NCBI GenBank assembly: GCA_030622115.1
Contig: JAUXGN010000009.1
Coordinates: 1-64,000 of the forward strand
Reading direction: 5' to 3'
From: Candidatus Eiseniibacteriota bacterium
GTDB taxonomy: Bacteria; Joyebacterota; Joyebacteria; Joyebacterales; Joyebacteraceae
DNA: 64,000 bases
Part shown: positions 24,278 through 32,897 of the stretch, piece after piece
Numbering within the stretch: position 1 is the first letter of the stretch
Layout of the letters: every line of letters starts with the position of its first letter
Program-made: the position numbers and the translations under genes
The notes under the pieces: generated by a model
What the model saw: only the letters and a program-made list of their open reading frames with translations
What the model was told of the DNA's origin: nothing
Databases searched by the model: none

Positions 24278-27034
24278 ATGTCCAGCCGTGCGCCCGTCCT
24301 TGTCACTGCAGCCTTGATTCTCCTGGCCGCGTCCTCGCTTCAAGCTGATCTACTCTTCGACGCCCGCCGCGACTTCTACGCGGGGGACTATCCGCGTGAT
24401 GTCGCGATCGGTGATTTCAATGGTGATGACCATCAGGACCTGGCGATTGTACTGAAAGATGACTGGAAGGTCGGGATCCTGCTCGGGAACGGTGACGGTA
24501 CGTTCCAGGAGATCGTGACCTACCAGACAGCGGCGGACTCGTCCGACGGCGAGTATCCATACAGCGTGGCCATCGGCGAACTCAACGGGGACGACTACGA
24601 GGACCTGGTCGTGGCCAACTGGGGCGACCACAACATTGGGTTCCTCATGGGCGACGGTGACGGCACCTTCGCGACCGCGGACACGACGATCGCAGGAGGT
24701 GGTCCGAACTGCGTCATCCTCGCGGATTTCAATGAGGACACCATCCTCGACGTGGTGACCGCCAACTGGTACCAGCACAACATCAGCATTCTGCTGGGTG
24801 ACGGAACGGGCGATTTCACTCGGCCGGCCGTGTGGCAGTACGCGGTCGGCAACAGCCCGTACACGGTCGCGGCGGGTGATTTCGATGAGGACGACGACCT
24901 TGATGTCGCGATTGCGAACTTCGACTCGGACAACGTTTCCATTCTGACAGGCAACGGAGATGGGACCTTCGCGGCGGCGGACTCCTTCGCCGCAGGCGAG
25001 GCGCCGCACGATATCGCTATCGCCGACTTCGATCACGACAACCACCAGGATCTGGTCGTGCCCAACCGCGACAGCGACGATGTGACGGTGCTCTTCGGAA
25101 ACGGGGACGGCACGTTCCCGACTAGTGCCACACTGATGACCGGTGACGCTCCCTACTCGGTCGTGACCGGCGACTTCGATGGGGACGACAACCCTGACTT
25201 CGCCGTATGCTGCCGATACGATCATGCTGTGTATGTCTATCTTGGTAACGGAGCGGGCGGCTTCGACTTTGGGACACCATACGGTGTCAGCGAAGAGCCG
25301 TACTCGATGGCCGTCGGCGACTTCGACGAGGACGACAACGAGGATATCGCTGTCGCGTGCCGCGGAGGAGAGGTTATCTCGATCCTCTATGGCAGGGGGG
25401 ACGGGACCTTCGTCGAGACACCGCGGTACGATTCGGGCATAGGTCCCGGGGACCTCGTCGTTGCGGATTTCGACGGCGACAACAACTTGGATATCGCCGT
25501 GGCGAACGGCGGTACGGAGGACGTCGGTATCCTGCTCGGGACCGGTAACGGGACTTTCGTCTACGATTCCGGGTTTGGCGCCGGCGACTATCCCGGCGCT
25601 ATCGTGGCCGGGCTTTTTGACGACGACGAGCATGTCGACATTGCGACGGCGGCAGGCAACGATCGGCGCGTGTCCGTTCACCTGGGCGACGGCGACGGCA
25701 CGTTCACGCCGGGGACCGGGTTCGATATCTCGTACCCCTATGGTCTCGTCTGCGCCGAGCTTGACGGGCGGGACGGGCCGGACCTGATCGTGCCGGGCGG
25801 GACGGCCCGCAAGATGTTCATCTACACGGGCAATGGCGACGGGACGTTCACGTCGGCGGGGTCGTGTACGACGGGAGGGGAGACGTGGTGGACCGCCCGC
25901 AATCCAGCCATCGGGGATTTCAACGAGGACGGGACTCCCGACATGGCGGTTCCGATCGGGGAGTACAACGTCAGCCAGCTCTCGATACTGCTTGGAAACG
26001 GGGATGGGACATTCGAGTTCGATGCGACGTACGCTAGTGAGGGCAGGGGTGGAGGGCTCGCCGACGCCGGGTACTTCGATGCGGATGACCACCTAGACGT
26101 CGTGATGACGAACGAGCACTCCAACAACGTCTCGATCTTTCTCGGCAACGGTGATGGGACTCTCGAAGCGGCCAGCGTGGAGACCGTCGGCATCGAGCCT
26201 TGGGACGTCGCCGCAAAGGACTTCGATGGAGACGGTCTGATCGACATCGCCGTGGCATGCAGCGAGGGGTGGAGCGGGATGGCGCTGCTTCTGGGCAATG
26301 GAGACGGCACGTTCAAGGATCCGGACCCGTACGGAACGGAGCAAGGATCCTTCTATCTCGACGTGGGTGACCTCAATGCCGACAGCCGGATGGACGTGAT
26401 CGTGAGCAACAACTGGTCGGACAGGGTTTCGGTCCTCATCAACATTGGCCCAAACACACCCGTCGAGCACGCGTTCTACGCGACGGCCCTGGAAGATGGT
26501 TCCGTCATGGTTCGGTGGGGGCTCGCCTCGTTCACCGATGCGCAGGCAATCCGGTTGTACCGGTCCGTGGCGGCGGACGGTCCCTTTGGCCTGCTCGTGG
26601 AAGAGGCGCTTCCGGCAGCAGCATTTGGGGGATTCAGGGACACCACCGTCTGGCCCGGCGGGACCTTCTGGTACGATCTCAGAGCAGTGCTTTGGGACGG
26701 TCAGGAGGAATCGATCGTTCACTTCCTGCCAAGTGCGACCGTAGGTGGGTCGCTGAGTCTCGCGATGCACCAGCCGATGGCAAACCCCTTCACCACACAG
26801 TGCGCGTTCACAATCGACGTCCCGAACCACACGGGGAATGTCCATCTGGCGGTCTACAATGCGCGAGGTCAGCTCGTAAGCACGCTCATCGATGAGCCGC
26901 TCCCGCGCGGCAGGCACCCAGTCGTCTGGGACGGTAGCGATTGGTCAGGGCACCAGTCGGCATCCGGTGTCTACTTCGTACGACTCGAGGTTGGCGGGGC
27001 GCACGCTGTGGGGAAGGCGCTGCTGCTGCGCTAG
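24278..27034 (+). CDS. Secreted FG-GAP/VCBS beta-propeller repeat protein with FlgD-like C terminus
   Basis: A 918-residue exported protein. The ATG follows CGGAGGTG, and the signal peptide is APVLVTAALILLAASSLQA. From ~25 to 730 there are about fourteen FG-GAP repeats, each with a calcium-binding DFNGDDHQDL- or DFDGDDNPDF-type loop and an ILLGNGDGTF strand. Seven-bladed propellers of this sort bind ligands or partners. A fibronectin-like segment (NTPVEHAFYATALEDGSVMVRW) and a FlgD-like sorting domain follow (VYNARGQLVSTL, WDGSDWSGHQSASGVYFVRL, KALLLR). The usual PNPF is ANPF here. It is probably a surface adhesion or scaffold protein. The tandem structure makes it prone to recombination. Confidence 0.9.
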   Translation: MSSRAPVLVTAALILLAASSLQADLLFDARRDFYAGDYPRDVAIGDFNGDDHQDLAIVLKDDWKVGILLGNGDGTFQEIVTYQTAADSSDGEYPYSVAIGELNGDDYEDLVVANWGDHNIGFLMGDGDGTFATADTTIAGGGPNCVILADFNEDTILDVVTANWYQHNISILLGDGTGDFTRPAVWQYAVGNSPYTVAAGDFDEDDDLDVAIANFDSDNVSILTGNGDGTFAAADSFAAGEAPHDIAIADFDHDNHQDLVVPNRDSDDVTVLFGNGDGTFPTSATLMTGDAPYSVVTGDFDGDDNPDFAVCCRYDHAVYVYLGNGAGGFDFGTPYGVSEEPYSMAVGDFDEDDNEDIAVACRGGEVISILYGRGDGTFVETPRYDSGIGPGDLVVADFDGDNNLDIAVANGGTEDVGILLGTGNGTFVYDSGFGAGDYPGAIVAGLFDDDEHVDIATAAGNDRRVSVHLGDGDGTFTPGTGFDISYPYGLVCAELDGRDGPDLIVPGGTARKMFIYTGNGDGTFTSAGSCTTGGETWWTARNPAIGDFNEDGTPDMAVPIGEYNVSQLSILLGNGDGTFEFDATYASEGRGGGLADAGYFDADDHLDVVMTNEHSNNVSIFLGNGDGTLEAASVETVGIEPWDVAAKDFDGDGLIDIAVACSEGWSGMALLLGNGDGTFKDPDPYGTEQGSFYLDVGDLNADSRMDVIVSNNWSDRVSVLINIGPNTPVEHAFYATALEDGSVMVRWGLASFTDAQAIRLYRSVAADGPFGLLVEEALPAAAFGGFRDTTVWPGGTFWYDLRAVLWDGQEESIVHFLPSATVGGSLSLAMHQPMANPFTTQCAFTIDVPNHTGNVHLAVYNARGQLVSTLIDEPLPRGRHPVVWDGSDWSGHQSASGVYFVRLEVGGAHAVGKALLLR

Positions 27035-27161
27035 GCGGGGGTATCCGAGGGCCGCGAGTCTTCTGTTCGACTTCGGCTTCGTTTCTTCGAACGGGACTTT
27101 TGTGAGACATGGGCGCAGTTGGAAGTGGGACTACGCATTCTGTTTGGAGGAGGTGACAACA

Positions 27162-28004
27162 ATGTACTTGCGCAAGTTACCGTGCACTCATGCGGCCGCG
27201 TTTGCCATCGCGGTCGTGCTCGCTGTCGCGCCGGCGTCCCTGGCGGGTGCGACGACCATCCCGCCGAGCCCCGCGGAAGCACAGACGCCCACCATCTGTG
27301 ACTGGCAGGCGAGCCCGGCAGCCGACGGCCCCCGCAACATCACGATCATCGAGAGTCAGAGCGGCGTGGGTGGTCACAGCACGGACGTCAAGTGGCAGAC
27401 AGTTGCTGTCAGCATGGGCCATGCTGCGACCATCGTAGATCAGAGTGCTCTCGACAGCATTGCCAACCTCAGTGGCACCGACATCCTCATCGTATCGTCC
27501 TCAGTCATCGAACTTCCCGCCGGCCACGTGCAGACCATCCTCCAGTTCGTGGAGAGCCACGGTCCGGCCTATCTGCAGGGCGAGTACCTCTCCACCCTCC
27601 CCGGGAATCAGGCCTTTGTTGAGATCGTCAACGGTCTTGGGGGTTCGTTCACTGTCTCGGGTACGATCTCCGGCGATCTAGAGCCCATGAATGTGCTCGG
27701 CTCCTTCGCCACTGATCCCAACGCGGTGCCGTCACTGCCGTTCTTCTGGTACGGGTGTGCAGGCACTGGCGACGCCACGATCGAGAACTTCCTGGAACAC
27801 GATGGCAACTACTTCGGTTGGGTCTTCACGCCGCCCGGCAGCCCCCGCGTGCTGATTCACACGACCGACCAGGATTGGGTCCAGAACATATACGGCAATC
27901 CCGAATCTGTAGCCCTGATGGAGAATATCCTGACCTACCTCGACGATGCGTACTCGCCAACTGAGAGGTCCACTTGGGGCGCCATCAAGTGGCGCTTTCG
28001 CTAG
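27162..28004 (+). CDS. Exported protein with a flavodoxin/amidotransferase-like fold and SWG-type tail
   Basis: A 280-residue protein with an ATG after GGAGGAGGTG and a signal peptide (AAAFAIAVVLAVAPASLAGA). The body alternates strands and helices: NITIIESQSGVGGHSTDVKW, ATIVDQSALDSIANLSGTDILIVSSS, VQTILQFVESHGPAYLQGEY, RVLIHTTDQDW. This resembles ThuA- or class-I-amidotransferase-like proteins that test whether a value lies beyond a date or limit, but no catalytic triad is convincing. It ends SPTERSTWGAIKWRFR, a variant of the SWG tail. It follows the FG-GAP gene by 127 bases on the same strand and is closed by a hairpin at 28028. The specific function is unknown. Confidence 0.75.
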   Translation: MYLRKLPCTHAAAFAIAVVLAVAPASLAGATTIPPSPAEAQTPTICDWQASPAADGPRNITIIESQSGVGGHSTDVKWQTVAVSMGHAATIVDQSALDSIANLSGTDILIVSSSVIELPAGHVQTILQFVESHGPAYLQGEYLSTLPGNQAFVEIVNGLGGSFTVSGTISGDLEPMNVLGSFATDPNAVPSLPFFWYGCAGTGDATIENFLEHDGNYFGWVFTPPGSPRVLIHTTDQDWVQNIYGNPESVALMENILTYLDDAYSPTERSTWGAIKWRFR

Positions 28005-28027
28005 GATTTCGCATACCGCAGACGCGC

Positions 28028-28052
28028 GAGGCCGCTCCTGGGGGGCGGCCTC
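28028..28052 (+). terminator. Intrinsic terminator-like hairpin
   Basis: GAGGCCGC pairs with GCGGCCTC around a nine-base loop, 24 bases past the stop at 28004, and is followed by GTTGCTGG. Confidence 0.6.
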
Positions 28053-28147
28053 GTTGCTGGAGGATGGTTCCGTGCTATCGGAACTTCGCTTTGAGCGAGC
28101 CTCACGACAGCGTCTGAACAGGCGGGAGGCAGTCCGCACAGCCAACG

Positions 28148-28225
28148 TCATAGGCTTCCACAAGACCCCGCACCAGTGGCTGCCATGGTAAGGTAGAGAG
28201 CAGTTGCCAGGAGCAGGCGGAACAT
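28148..28225 (-). pseudogene. Start of a broken exported-protein gene
   Basis: An ATG preceded by AAGGAGG at ideal spacing opens MFRLLLATALYLTMAATGAG, a signal-peptide-like sequence, but the frame stops after 25 residues. It lies 23 bases downstream of the small frame ending at 28249, as in an operon. The excellent ribosome site with almost no product suggests a gene cut short by mutation. Confidence 0.35.
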
Positions 28226-28248
28226 GGTTCCCTCCTTTTCCACATCTA

Positions 28249-28500
28249 TCATGCGGCGCCGGTATCAAGGACGATGACACGGTCAGTCTCAAGCTCCCCG
28301 TCCGGGAATACACTTGTCTCGTGCGTGCTGTCGAACGGAAAGGAGAGTTCCCAGGTTGCATCTTCGTGCCCTCGCGTGACCTGGAATTCCAGCTTCCTCC
28401 CTTGAGCAGTGCTCGGTTTCGCTGTAGACTTGATTTCCACACAGGATCTCCGCACGGATTGTATTCCGGCGGGGTTGGTTGCATCACAATGTGCTGTCAT
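28249..28500 (-). CDS. Possible small protein of unknown function
   Basis: An 83-residue frame (MTAHCDATNPAGIQS..., LEFQVTRGHEDATWELSFPF, ending VIVLDTGAA). Its second half looks like real beta-rich protein, with alternating hydrophobic residues and many acidic ones. There is no clear ribosome site before the ATG, and the first half is less convincing. It may be the tail of a larger decayed gene whose upstream part was replaced by the YbjN-like gene at 28557. No family is recognised. Confidence 0.35.
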   Translation of the reverse strand: MTAHCDATNPAGIQSVRRSCVEIKSTAKPSTAQGRKLEFQVTRGHEDATWELSFPFDSTHETSVFPDGELETDRVIVLDTGAA

Positions 28501-28556
28501 GGTCGTTCCGTCTTCTGCAGCCAGTCTGGTGCAGGTGGATATCAAGGAGGGAAACA

Positions 28557-29030
28557 ATGCGGAGAAGTTTTGCCAGTGCCGGCCTGCTGCTCGCGGTCGC
28601 TCTTGTGCTGTCCCTGTCCGTGTCTGCATGGGCTGACATACCAGAGGATGTCGAGGATTTCGTGAACCACCTCGGCTTCCTTGGATACAACTCGGAAGAG
28701 AAGGACACCTACATCAGCATAACGCATGACGAGAGGACCAGTTTCACGCTTCAGGGATACGAAGGCGGGATCCTGCTCCGCGGATTCTACGGGGGCAGCG
28801 AGTACTCGAAGAGCCACAAGGAACAGTTCCTCGTCATCACCAACGAGCTCAATGTCTCAGCGACGGTGATGCGTGCGTTTGTTGACAGCGACGGAGATCT
28901 TGGCCTCGAAGCCTGGTTCCCATCCAACTACGACAAGGCCCGCTTCGCGATCTTCATGGAGGCGTGGCAGAGCGACACCGGGAACCTCCTCCTGTCGAGA
29001 TACGACGACCTGGCAGATTTCCTGGAGTAG
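28557..29030 (+). CDS. Exported YbjN-like protein preceding the NQR operon
   Basis: A 157-residue protein starting at ATG after AAGGAGG, with a signal peptide (SFASAGLLLAVALVLSLSVSAWA). The mature part (VEDFVNHLGFLGYNSEEKDTYISI, NVSATVMRAFVDSDGDLGLEAWFP, ARFAIFMEAWQ) has the layout of the YbjN/sensory-transduction family, whose members have a fold like type III secretion chaperones. That assignment is by pattern only. It lies twelve bases before nqrA and is probably co-transcribed with it, so it may assist assembly of the complex. That role is an inference. Confidence 0.7.
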   Translation: MRRSFASAGLLLAVALVLSLSVSAWADIPEDVEDFVNHLGFLGYNSEEKDTYISITHDERTSFTLQGYEGGILLRGFYGGSEYSKSHKEQFLVITNELNVSATVMRAFVDSDGDLGLEAWFPSNYDKARFAIFMEAWQSDTGNLLLSRYDDLADFLE

Positions 29031-29042
29031 CTTGAGGACACC

Positions 29043-30563
29043 GTGGCAAGACCCAAGGGCGGCTACAACATAGGCATCGCTGGGAAGCCCTCGTTGCGCA
29101 CCGTCGACCTTCCGGTTCCGAGCAGGCTCGTTCTGTCGCTTGTGAGCCGGTGCTTCCGCTTCAGTGATATCCGCGTCGAAGAGGGCGCACGCGTTTCCGC
29201 CGGCACGGTTCTCGCGATCGATCCCGTGCGCTTCTCGGCCCAACTTATCGCGGCGTACGGCGGAACTGTGCGGCTCGGCAGAGTTGCGGACCACATAGTC
29301 ATCGAGTTGATTGATGGGGCGTCGCCCGGAAGGCCGTCGGGCTCAGACGGGGCCGCTCAGGCAGGCGCACGCGGCGGCTCCATGGGTGCGGGTGTGGCGG
29401 ACGGCTCGCCGGCGGATGTCCGCAACCGACTTGTGGCTCTCGGAGCATGGCAGTTCATTACTGATGCCCGAACGGGCTTGCCGATGGATCCTGCCGGCAC
29501 TGCGAACGACATCATCGTCTCTACGATCCATCTTGAGCCTTTCGTCGCGAGCGCTGAGGCGCTTCTGGACGGGAGGCTCGATTCGTTTGTTCGCGGACTC
29601 GAGCAGCTTCACGAGTTGACCGAAGGCGGGACCATTCACGTTGCTGTAGCCGATGGCGCGGGATTCGCGAAAGAACTCGCGGCCCTCGTTGCGCAGCACT
29701 CCTGGTGCCGGCTCCACACCGTGACCGCGCGCTACCCGCTTGGTCACCCGCTGCTGGTTCTCCGGGCTCTTGGACTTGGCCGTGGTCCGGAGCGTCCGGT
29801 GTGGGCGATCGGAACTGCGGGCGTCTTGGCGATTGAGGGTGCGCTTTCGTCCGGCGCACCATGTGTGGAACGCATCATCGCACTGGGCGGTCCGGCCGTC
29901 AGCGAACCCATCCATCTCAGGGCCGTCGTTGGCTATCCCATCGACGAGATCCTGCGAAACCGTCTCTGCAGCGACGATGTGCGCGTGGTCAACGGAGGCA
30001 TCCTCACAGGCAGCGACGTGTCTCCTGAGCGGTCCGGACTCGATGTTGAGTGCGAAGGACTCACGGTCCTCGGTGAACTCAGGAAGCGCCACATGCTGGC
30101 CTTTGCCATGCCGGGGCTTTCGCGGAGTTCCTACGGCAGGACTTTTGTGAGCGGCCTGTGTCCAGGTGGCCCGCCGGAGAGCTTGAACACGACTCTAGCG
30201 GGGGAACTTAGAGCGTGCGTCTCGTGTGGACAGTGCATCGATGTCTGTCCGGTCGGGATACTGCCCAGCGTCATCCACAAGTTCCTCCACGCCGACGAGA
30301 TCGATGAGGTGGAGCGCATGCGTGTGGATCTCTGCATTGAGTGCGGTCTCTGTTCCTACGTTTGTCCTTCGAAGATAGAGCTTCTCTCAGACATGCGCGA
30401 TGCGAGGCGACTGATACGCGAGGAGCACGAAGCTCAGAAGAAGATGGAGCTTAAGGCAAAGCTTGAGGAGGAGAAGAGAGTAGCGGCCAAAGAGGCGCTG
30501 GCAGCAGAGGATGGATTGGCAGCCAGAGAGGCGCTCGCGGCGGAAGAGGAGGCAGGAGCGTGA
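29043..30563 (+). CDS. nqrA: NqrA-like subunit with two RnfC-type 4Fe-4S motifs
   Basis: A 506-residue first subunit of the Na+-translocating NADH:quinone reductase operon; the start is GTG. The N terminus matches NqrA (GGYNIGIAGKPS, IRVEEGARVSAGTVLAID, GGTVRLGRVADHIVIELID), and the middle has the NqrA barrel-like region with GHPLLVLRALG. Two ferredoxin motifs follow: Cys 392, 395, 398, 402 (CVSCGQCIDVCP) and Cys 431, 434, 437, 441 (CIECGLCSYVCP), as in RnfC. Classic NqrA has no clusters. The C terminus is an Ala/Glu/Lys-rich helix like the tail of enterobacterial RnfC/RsxC. The protein therefore looks intermediate between NqrA and RnfC. It overlaps nqrB by four bases. Confidence 0.85.
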   Translation: MARPKGGYNIGIAGKPSLRTVDLPVPSRLVLSLVSRCFRFSDIRVEEGARVSAGTVLAIDPVRFSAQLIAAYGGTVRLGRVADHIVIELIDGASPGRPSGSDGAAQAGARGGSMGAGVADGSPADVRNRLVALGAWQFITDARTGLPMDPAGTANDIIVSTIHLEPFVASAEALLDGRLDSFVRGLEQLHELTEGGTIHVAVADGAGFAKELAALVAQHSWCRLHTVTARYPLGHPLLVLRALGLGRGPERPVWAIGTAGVLAIEGALSSGAPCVERIIALGGPAVSEPIHLRAVVGYPIDEILRNRLCSDDVRVVNGGILTGSDVSPERSGLDVECEGLTVLGELRKRHMLAFAMPGLSRSSYGRTFVSGLCPGGPPESLNTTLAGELRACVSCGQCIDVCPVGILPSVIHKFLHADEIDEVERMRVDLCIECGLCSYVCPSKIELLSDMRDARRLIREEHEAQKKMELKAKLEEEKRVAAKEALAAEDGLAAREALAAEEEAGA

Positions 30564-31627
30564 AGCTGATTCTGACTCTTCTCGACAAGACGCGCCCCCT
30601 CTTTCAGAAGGGAGGGCGTTTCACCGCGCTCAAGCCGATCTACGATGCCGCAGACGTCTTCCTCTTCTCGCCGCTCGCGCGAACATCGCGAGCTCCGCAC
30701 GTTCGGGACCCCCTCGACACCAAGCGCTACATGTCTACGGTCATCATTGCTGTTGCTCCCTGTCTCCTGGCCGCAGTCCACTTCTTCGGCCTGCGCGTGC
30801 TTGCTATGGTGCTCGTCTCATACGCCGCTGGTGGAGCAGTCGAGGTCCTCCTTGCCGTGTTCAAGAAGGACGAGATCAGCGAAGGGTTTCTCGTTACCGG
30901 GATACTCTTCCCGTTGATCCTGCCTCCCGGGCTACCACTCTGGATGGTCGCCTTGGGCTCGGCGTTCGGCGTGCTTGTCGGGAAGGAACTCTTCGGCGGC
31001 ACCGGGAGAAACCTGTTCAACCCTGCGCTCATCGGACGCGTATTCCTGGCGCTCAGCTATCCGAAGGCCATGTCGTCCGGGTGGATCGAGCCCGGACAGG
31101 GACTGGTCGGCCGCCTGCTCGAGTACGCGACCGACGCCGTGACGATGGCGACGCCCTTGGCAGCCGCGAAGAGCGGCACGTGGGCGGCGCTCCCCGATCT
31201 CTTCTTCGGCAACGTCACAGGCAGCGTCGGGGAGACGTCGGCGCTCGCGGTTCTCATGGGGGGAGCGTTCCTCCTCATCATAGGGATCGCCAACTGGCGG
31301 ACCGTCGCGGCTATGCTCGGTACATTCGTCATCGTGACCGCGGGGATCTACGGTGGAGACCCACATGCGATCATCTGGCATCTCCTGTCCGGTGGGCTGC
31401 TCTTCGGGGCATTCTTCATGGCGACGGATCCCGTCTCCAGCCCGATCATGAACTCGGCGAAATGGGTTTACGGCGCGATCATCGGGATCGCGACGGCCCT
31501 CATCAGGAACTTCACCGGCTATGTCGAGGGCGTGATGTTCGCGATACTCCTCGGCAACATCTTCGCGCCGGTCCTCGACGAGCTGTTTGTTACGGCTCAT
31601 GTTCGGAGGCTTCGTGAAGAAGGGTAG
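30560..31627 (+). CDS. nqrB: Na+-NQR subunit B
   Basis: A 355-residue membrane subunit starting with GTG inside the nqrA stop. NqrB/RnfD forms the core ion path and carries covalent FMN on Thr; here the motif is TDAVTMATPLA at about residue 195-205. Other landmarks: the N-terminal soluble stretch (KPIYDAADVFLFSP), GGTGRNLFNPALIGRVFL, and ATDPVSSPIMNSAKWVYG near 290. About nine to ten hydrophobic helices are visible. The length is typical of NqrB from groups other than proteobacteria. The 3' end overlaps the start of nqrC. Confidence 0.92.
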   Translation: MKLILTLLDKTRPLFQKGGRFTALKPIYDAADVFLFSPLARTSRAPHVRDPLDTKRYMSTVIIAVAPCLLAAVHFFGLRVLAMVLVSYAAGGAVEVLLAVFKKDEISEGFLVTGILFPLILPPGLPLWMVALGSAFGVLVGKELFGGTGRNLFNPALIGRVFLALSYPKAMSSGWIEPGQGLVGRLLEYATDAVTMATPLAAAKSGTWAALPDLFFGNVTGSVGETSALAVLMGGAFLLIIGIANWRTVAAMLGTFVIVTAGIYGGDPHAIIWHLLSGGLLFGAFFMATDPVSSPIMNSAKWVYGAIIGIATALIRNFTGYVEGVMFAILLGNIFAPVLDELFVTAHVRRLREEG

Positions 31628-32234
31628 CCTGTATACGATTCTGTACGCGGCGGTCCTCGGGATCACCTGCGCGGTTGCCCTGACCGCGGTCGATCGCTTC
31701 ACGGAGACGAGGAAGGTCGCAAATGTGCAGGCGGAGGAGGTTCAGGACATCCTCACCGTGCTCGGCGTGCCGTTCGACGCACAAGCGAGTTCGTCGGACC
31801 TTCTGACCGTGTATGAATCAATGGTGGATGAAGAGGAGATCAATGGGCTCACGTTCTTCGTGAGCCGGCATCCGGAAGCAGGCAAGCTCCTGGCGACGCG
31901 TTTCTCCGGGCCGGGACTGTTGGCTCCGATCGAGGGACTCATTTGTCTCGAGGAGGACATGCGCACGATCTACGCCATCTCATTCTACAAACAGGAAGAG
32001 ACTCCCGGGCTGGGCGGCCAGATATCGTCCGCGGATTTCCAGGACCAGTTCCGTGGGAAGATGATCGTGGGACCATTGGGATATCCGGGCATCCATCTCG
32101 TCAACGACGGCGCCGATCAGGTGAACGAGATCGATGCCATCACCGGAGCGACGATGACCAGCGACAAGGTCGAGGACATGCTGAGCGAGATCATCGAGAG
32201 GATCATTGCGAGGAGCGGAGCCGATGGCGCATAG
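31614..32234 (+). CDS. nqrC: Na+-NQR subunit C
   Basis: A 206-residue single-helix periplasmic FMN subunit. I prefer the GTG at 31614 because GGAGG lies four bases upstream and it starts KKGSLYTILYAAVLGITCAVAL; an ATG at 31599 is also possible. The flavin attachment motif is ITGATMTSD near residue 180, the FMN-binding Thr signature of NqrC/RnfG. PGLGGQISSADFQDQF in the middle is the usual ApbE-recognised domain. It needs the flavin transferase ApbE, which is not in this window. It overlaps nqrB and nqrD. Confidence 0.9.
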   Translation: MKKGSLYTILYAAVLGITCAVALTAVDRFTETRKVANVQAEEVQDILTVLGVPFDAQASSSDLLTVYESMVDEEEINGLTFFVSRHPEAGKLLATRFSGPGLLAPIEGLICLEEDMRTIYAISFYKQEETPGLGGQISSADFQDQFRGKMIVGPLGYPGIHLVNDGADQVNEIDAITGATMTSDKVEDMLSEIIERIIARSGADGA

Positions 32235-32895
32235 CGGACCAGTAGTCTGCGCTGTCTGCGGAGGATCCGGTCCCTGTGATGGGAAGGGCAAGGAGACGCT
32301 CCGAGCTGGTGTCTGGGTGACCAATCCGGTCTCCGTCCAGGTGCTCGGTATCTGTTCCGCTCTGGCCGTGACTAACAAGCTCGAGAACGCGCTCGTCATG
32401 GGCGCTGCCCTTACGTTCGTCTGTGTGGGCACGAATCTGTTCGTGTCGCTTCTCAGGAACGTGACACCGAGGCGCATCCGGATGATAGCGGAGGTGGCCA
32501 TCATCGCCACATTCGTGATCATCTTCGATCAGGTACTCAGGGCGTACTACTTGGAGATGTCGAAGCAGCTCGGTCCGTACGTCGGTCTCATCATCACCAA
32601 CTGCATCATCATGGGACGCGCCGAGGCGTTCGCGCTGTCGAACCGCCCGGTTGTGTCGATGCTCGATGGCCTCGCCAACGGTCTCGGGTACGCGGTCGTC
32701 CTCGGGATCATCGGGTTCGTCCGAGAGCTCATGGGAACAGGAGCGCTCTTCGGCCACCAGATTCTCGGGGCCGAGTGGTACACGCCGAACCAGCTGATGA
32801 TCCTGGCGCCCGGGGCGTTCATTGCACTCGGCTTCTTGATCGCTCTCCATAACGCGATCACCGGTGTCAACAAGCCCGAAGGGAAGGGGAACTAA
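32224..32895 (+). CDS. nqrD: Na+-NQR subunit D with Cys-rich N-terminal extension
   Basis: A 223-residue membrane subunit with six hydrophobic segments. NqrD and NqrE face each other in the membrane and hold an iron site through conserved Cys residues; here the NqrD Cys is in VLGICSALAVT (~45). It has NCIIMGRAEAFA and GFVRELMGTGALFG, both typical. The first ~25 residues (VCAVCGGSGPCDGKGK) are an added C-x2-C-x6-C stretch not found in ordinary NqrD. It could bind metal in the cytoplasm or be a start artefact; no better ATG lies downstream before the first helix. It overlaps the nqrC stop by eleven bases. Confidence 0.88.
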   Translation: MAHSGPVVCAVCGGSGPCDGKGKETLRAGVWVTNPVSVQVLGICSALAVTNKLENALVMGAALTFVCVGTNLFVSLLRNVTPRRIRMIAEVAIIATFVIIFDQVLRAYYLEMSKQLGPYVGLIITNCIIMGRAEAFALSNRPVVSMLDGLANGLGYAVVLGIIGFVRELMGTGALFGHQILGAEWYTPNQLMILAPGAFIALGFLIALHNAITGVNKPEGKGN

Positions 32896-32897
32896 CG

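Noticed and set aside
24350-26092. 580-residue frame antisense to the FG-GAP repeat gene
   Set aside because: The frame stays open because the tandem repeats lack stops on the opposite strand; its periodic pattern mirrors the plus-strand repeats.
24350-26450. Tandem FG-GAP repeats as a DNA-level satellite
   Set aside because: The periodicity is explained by protein repeats with variable codons, not by near-identical DNA units.
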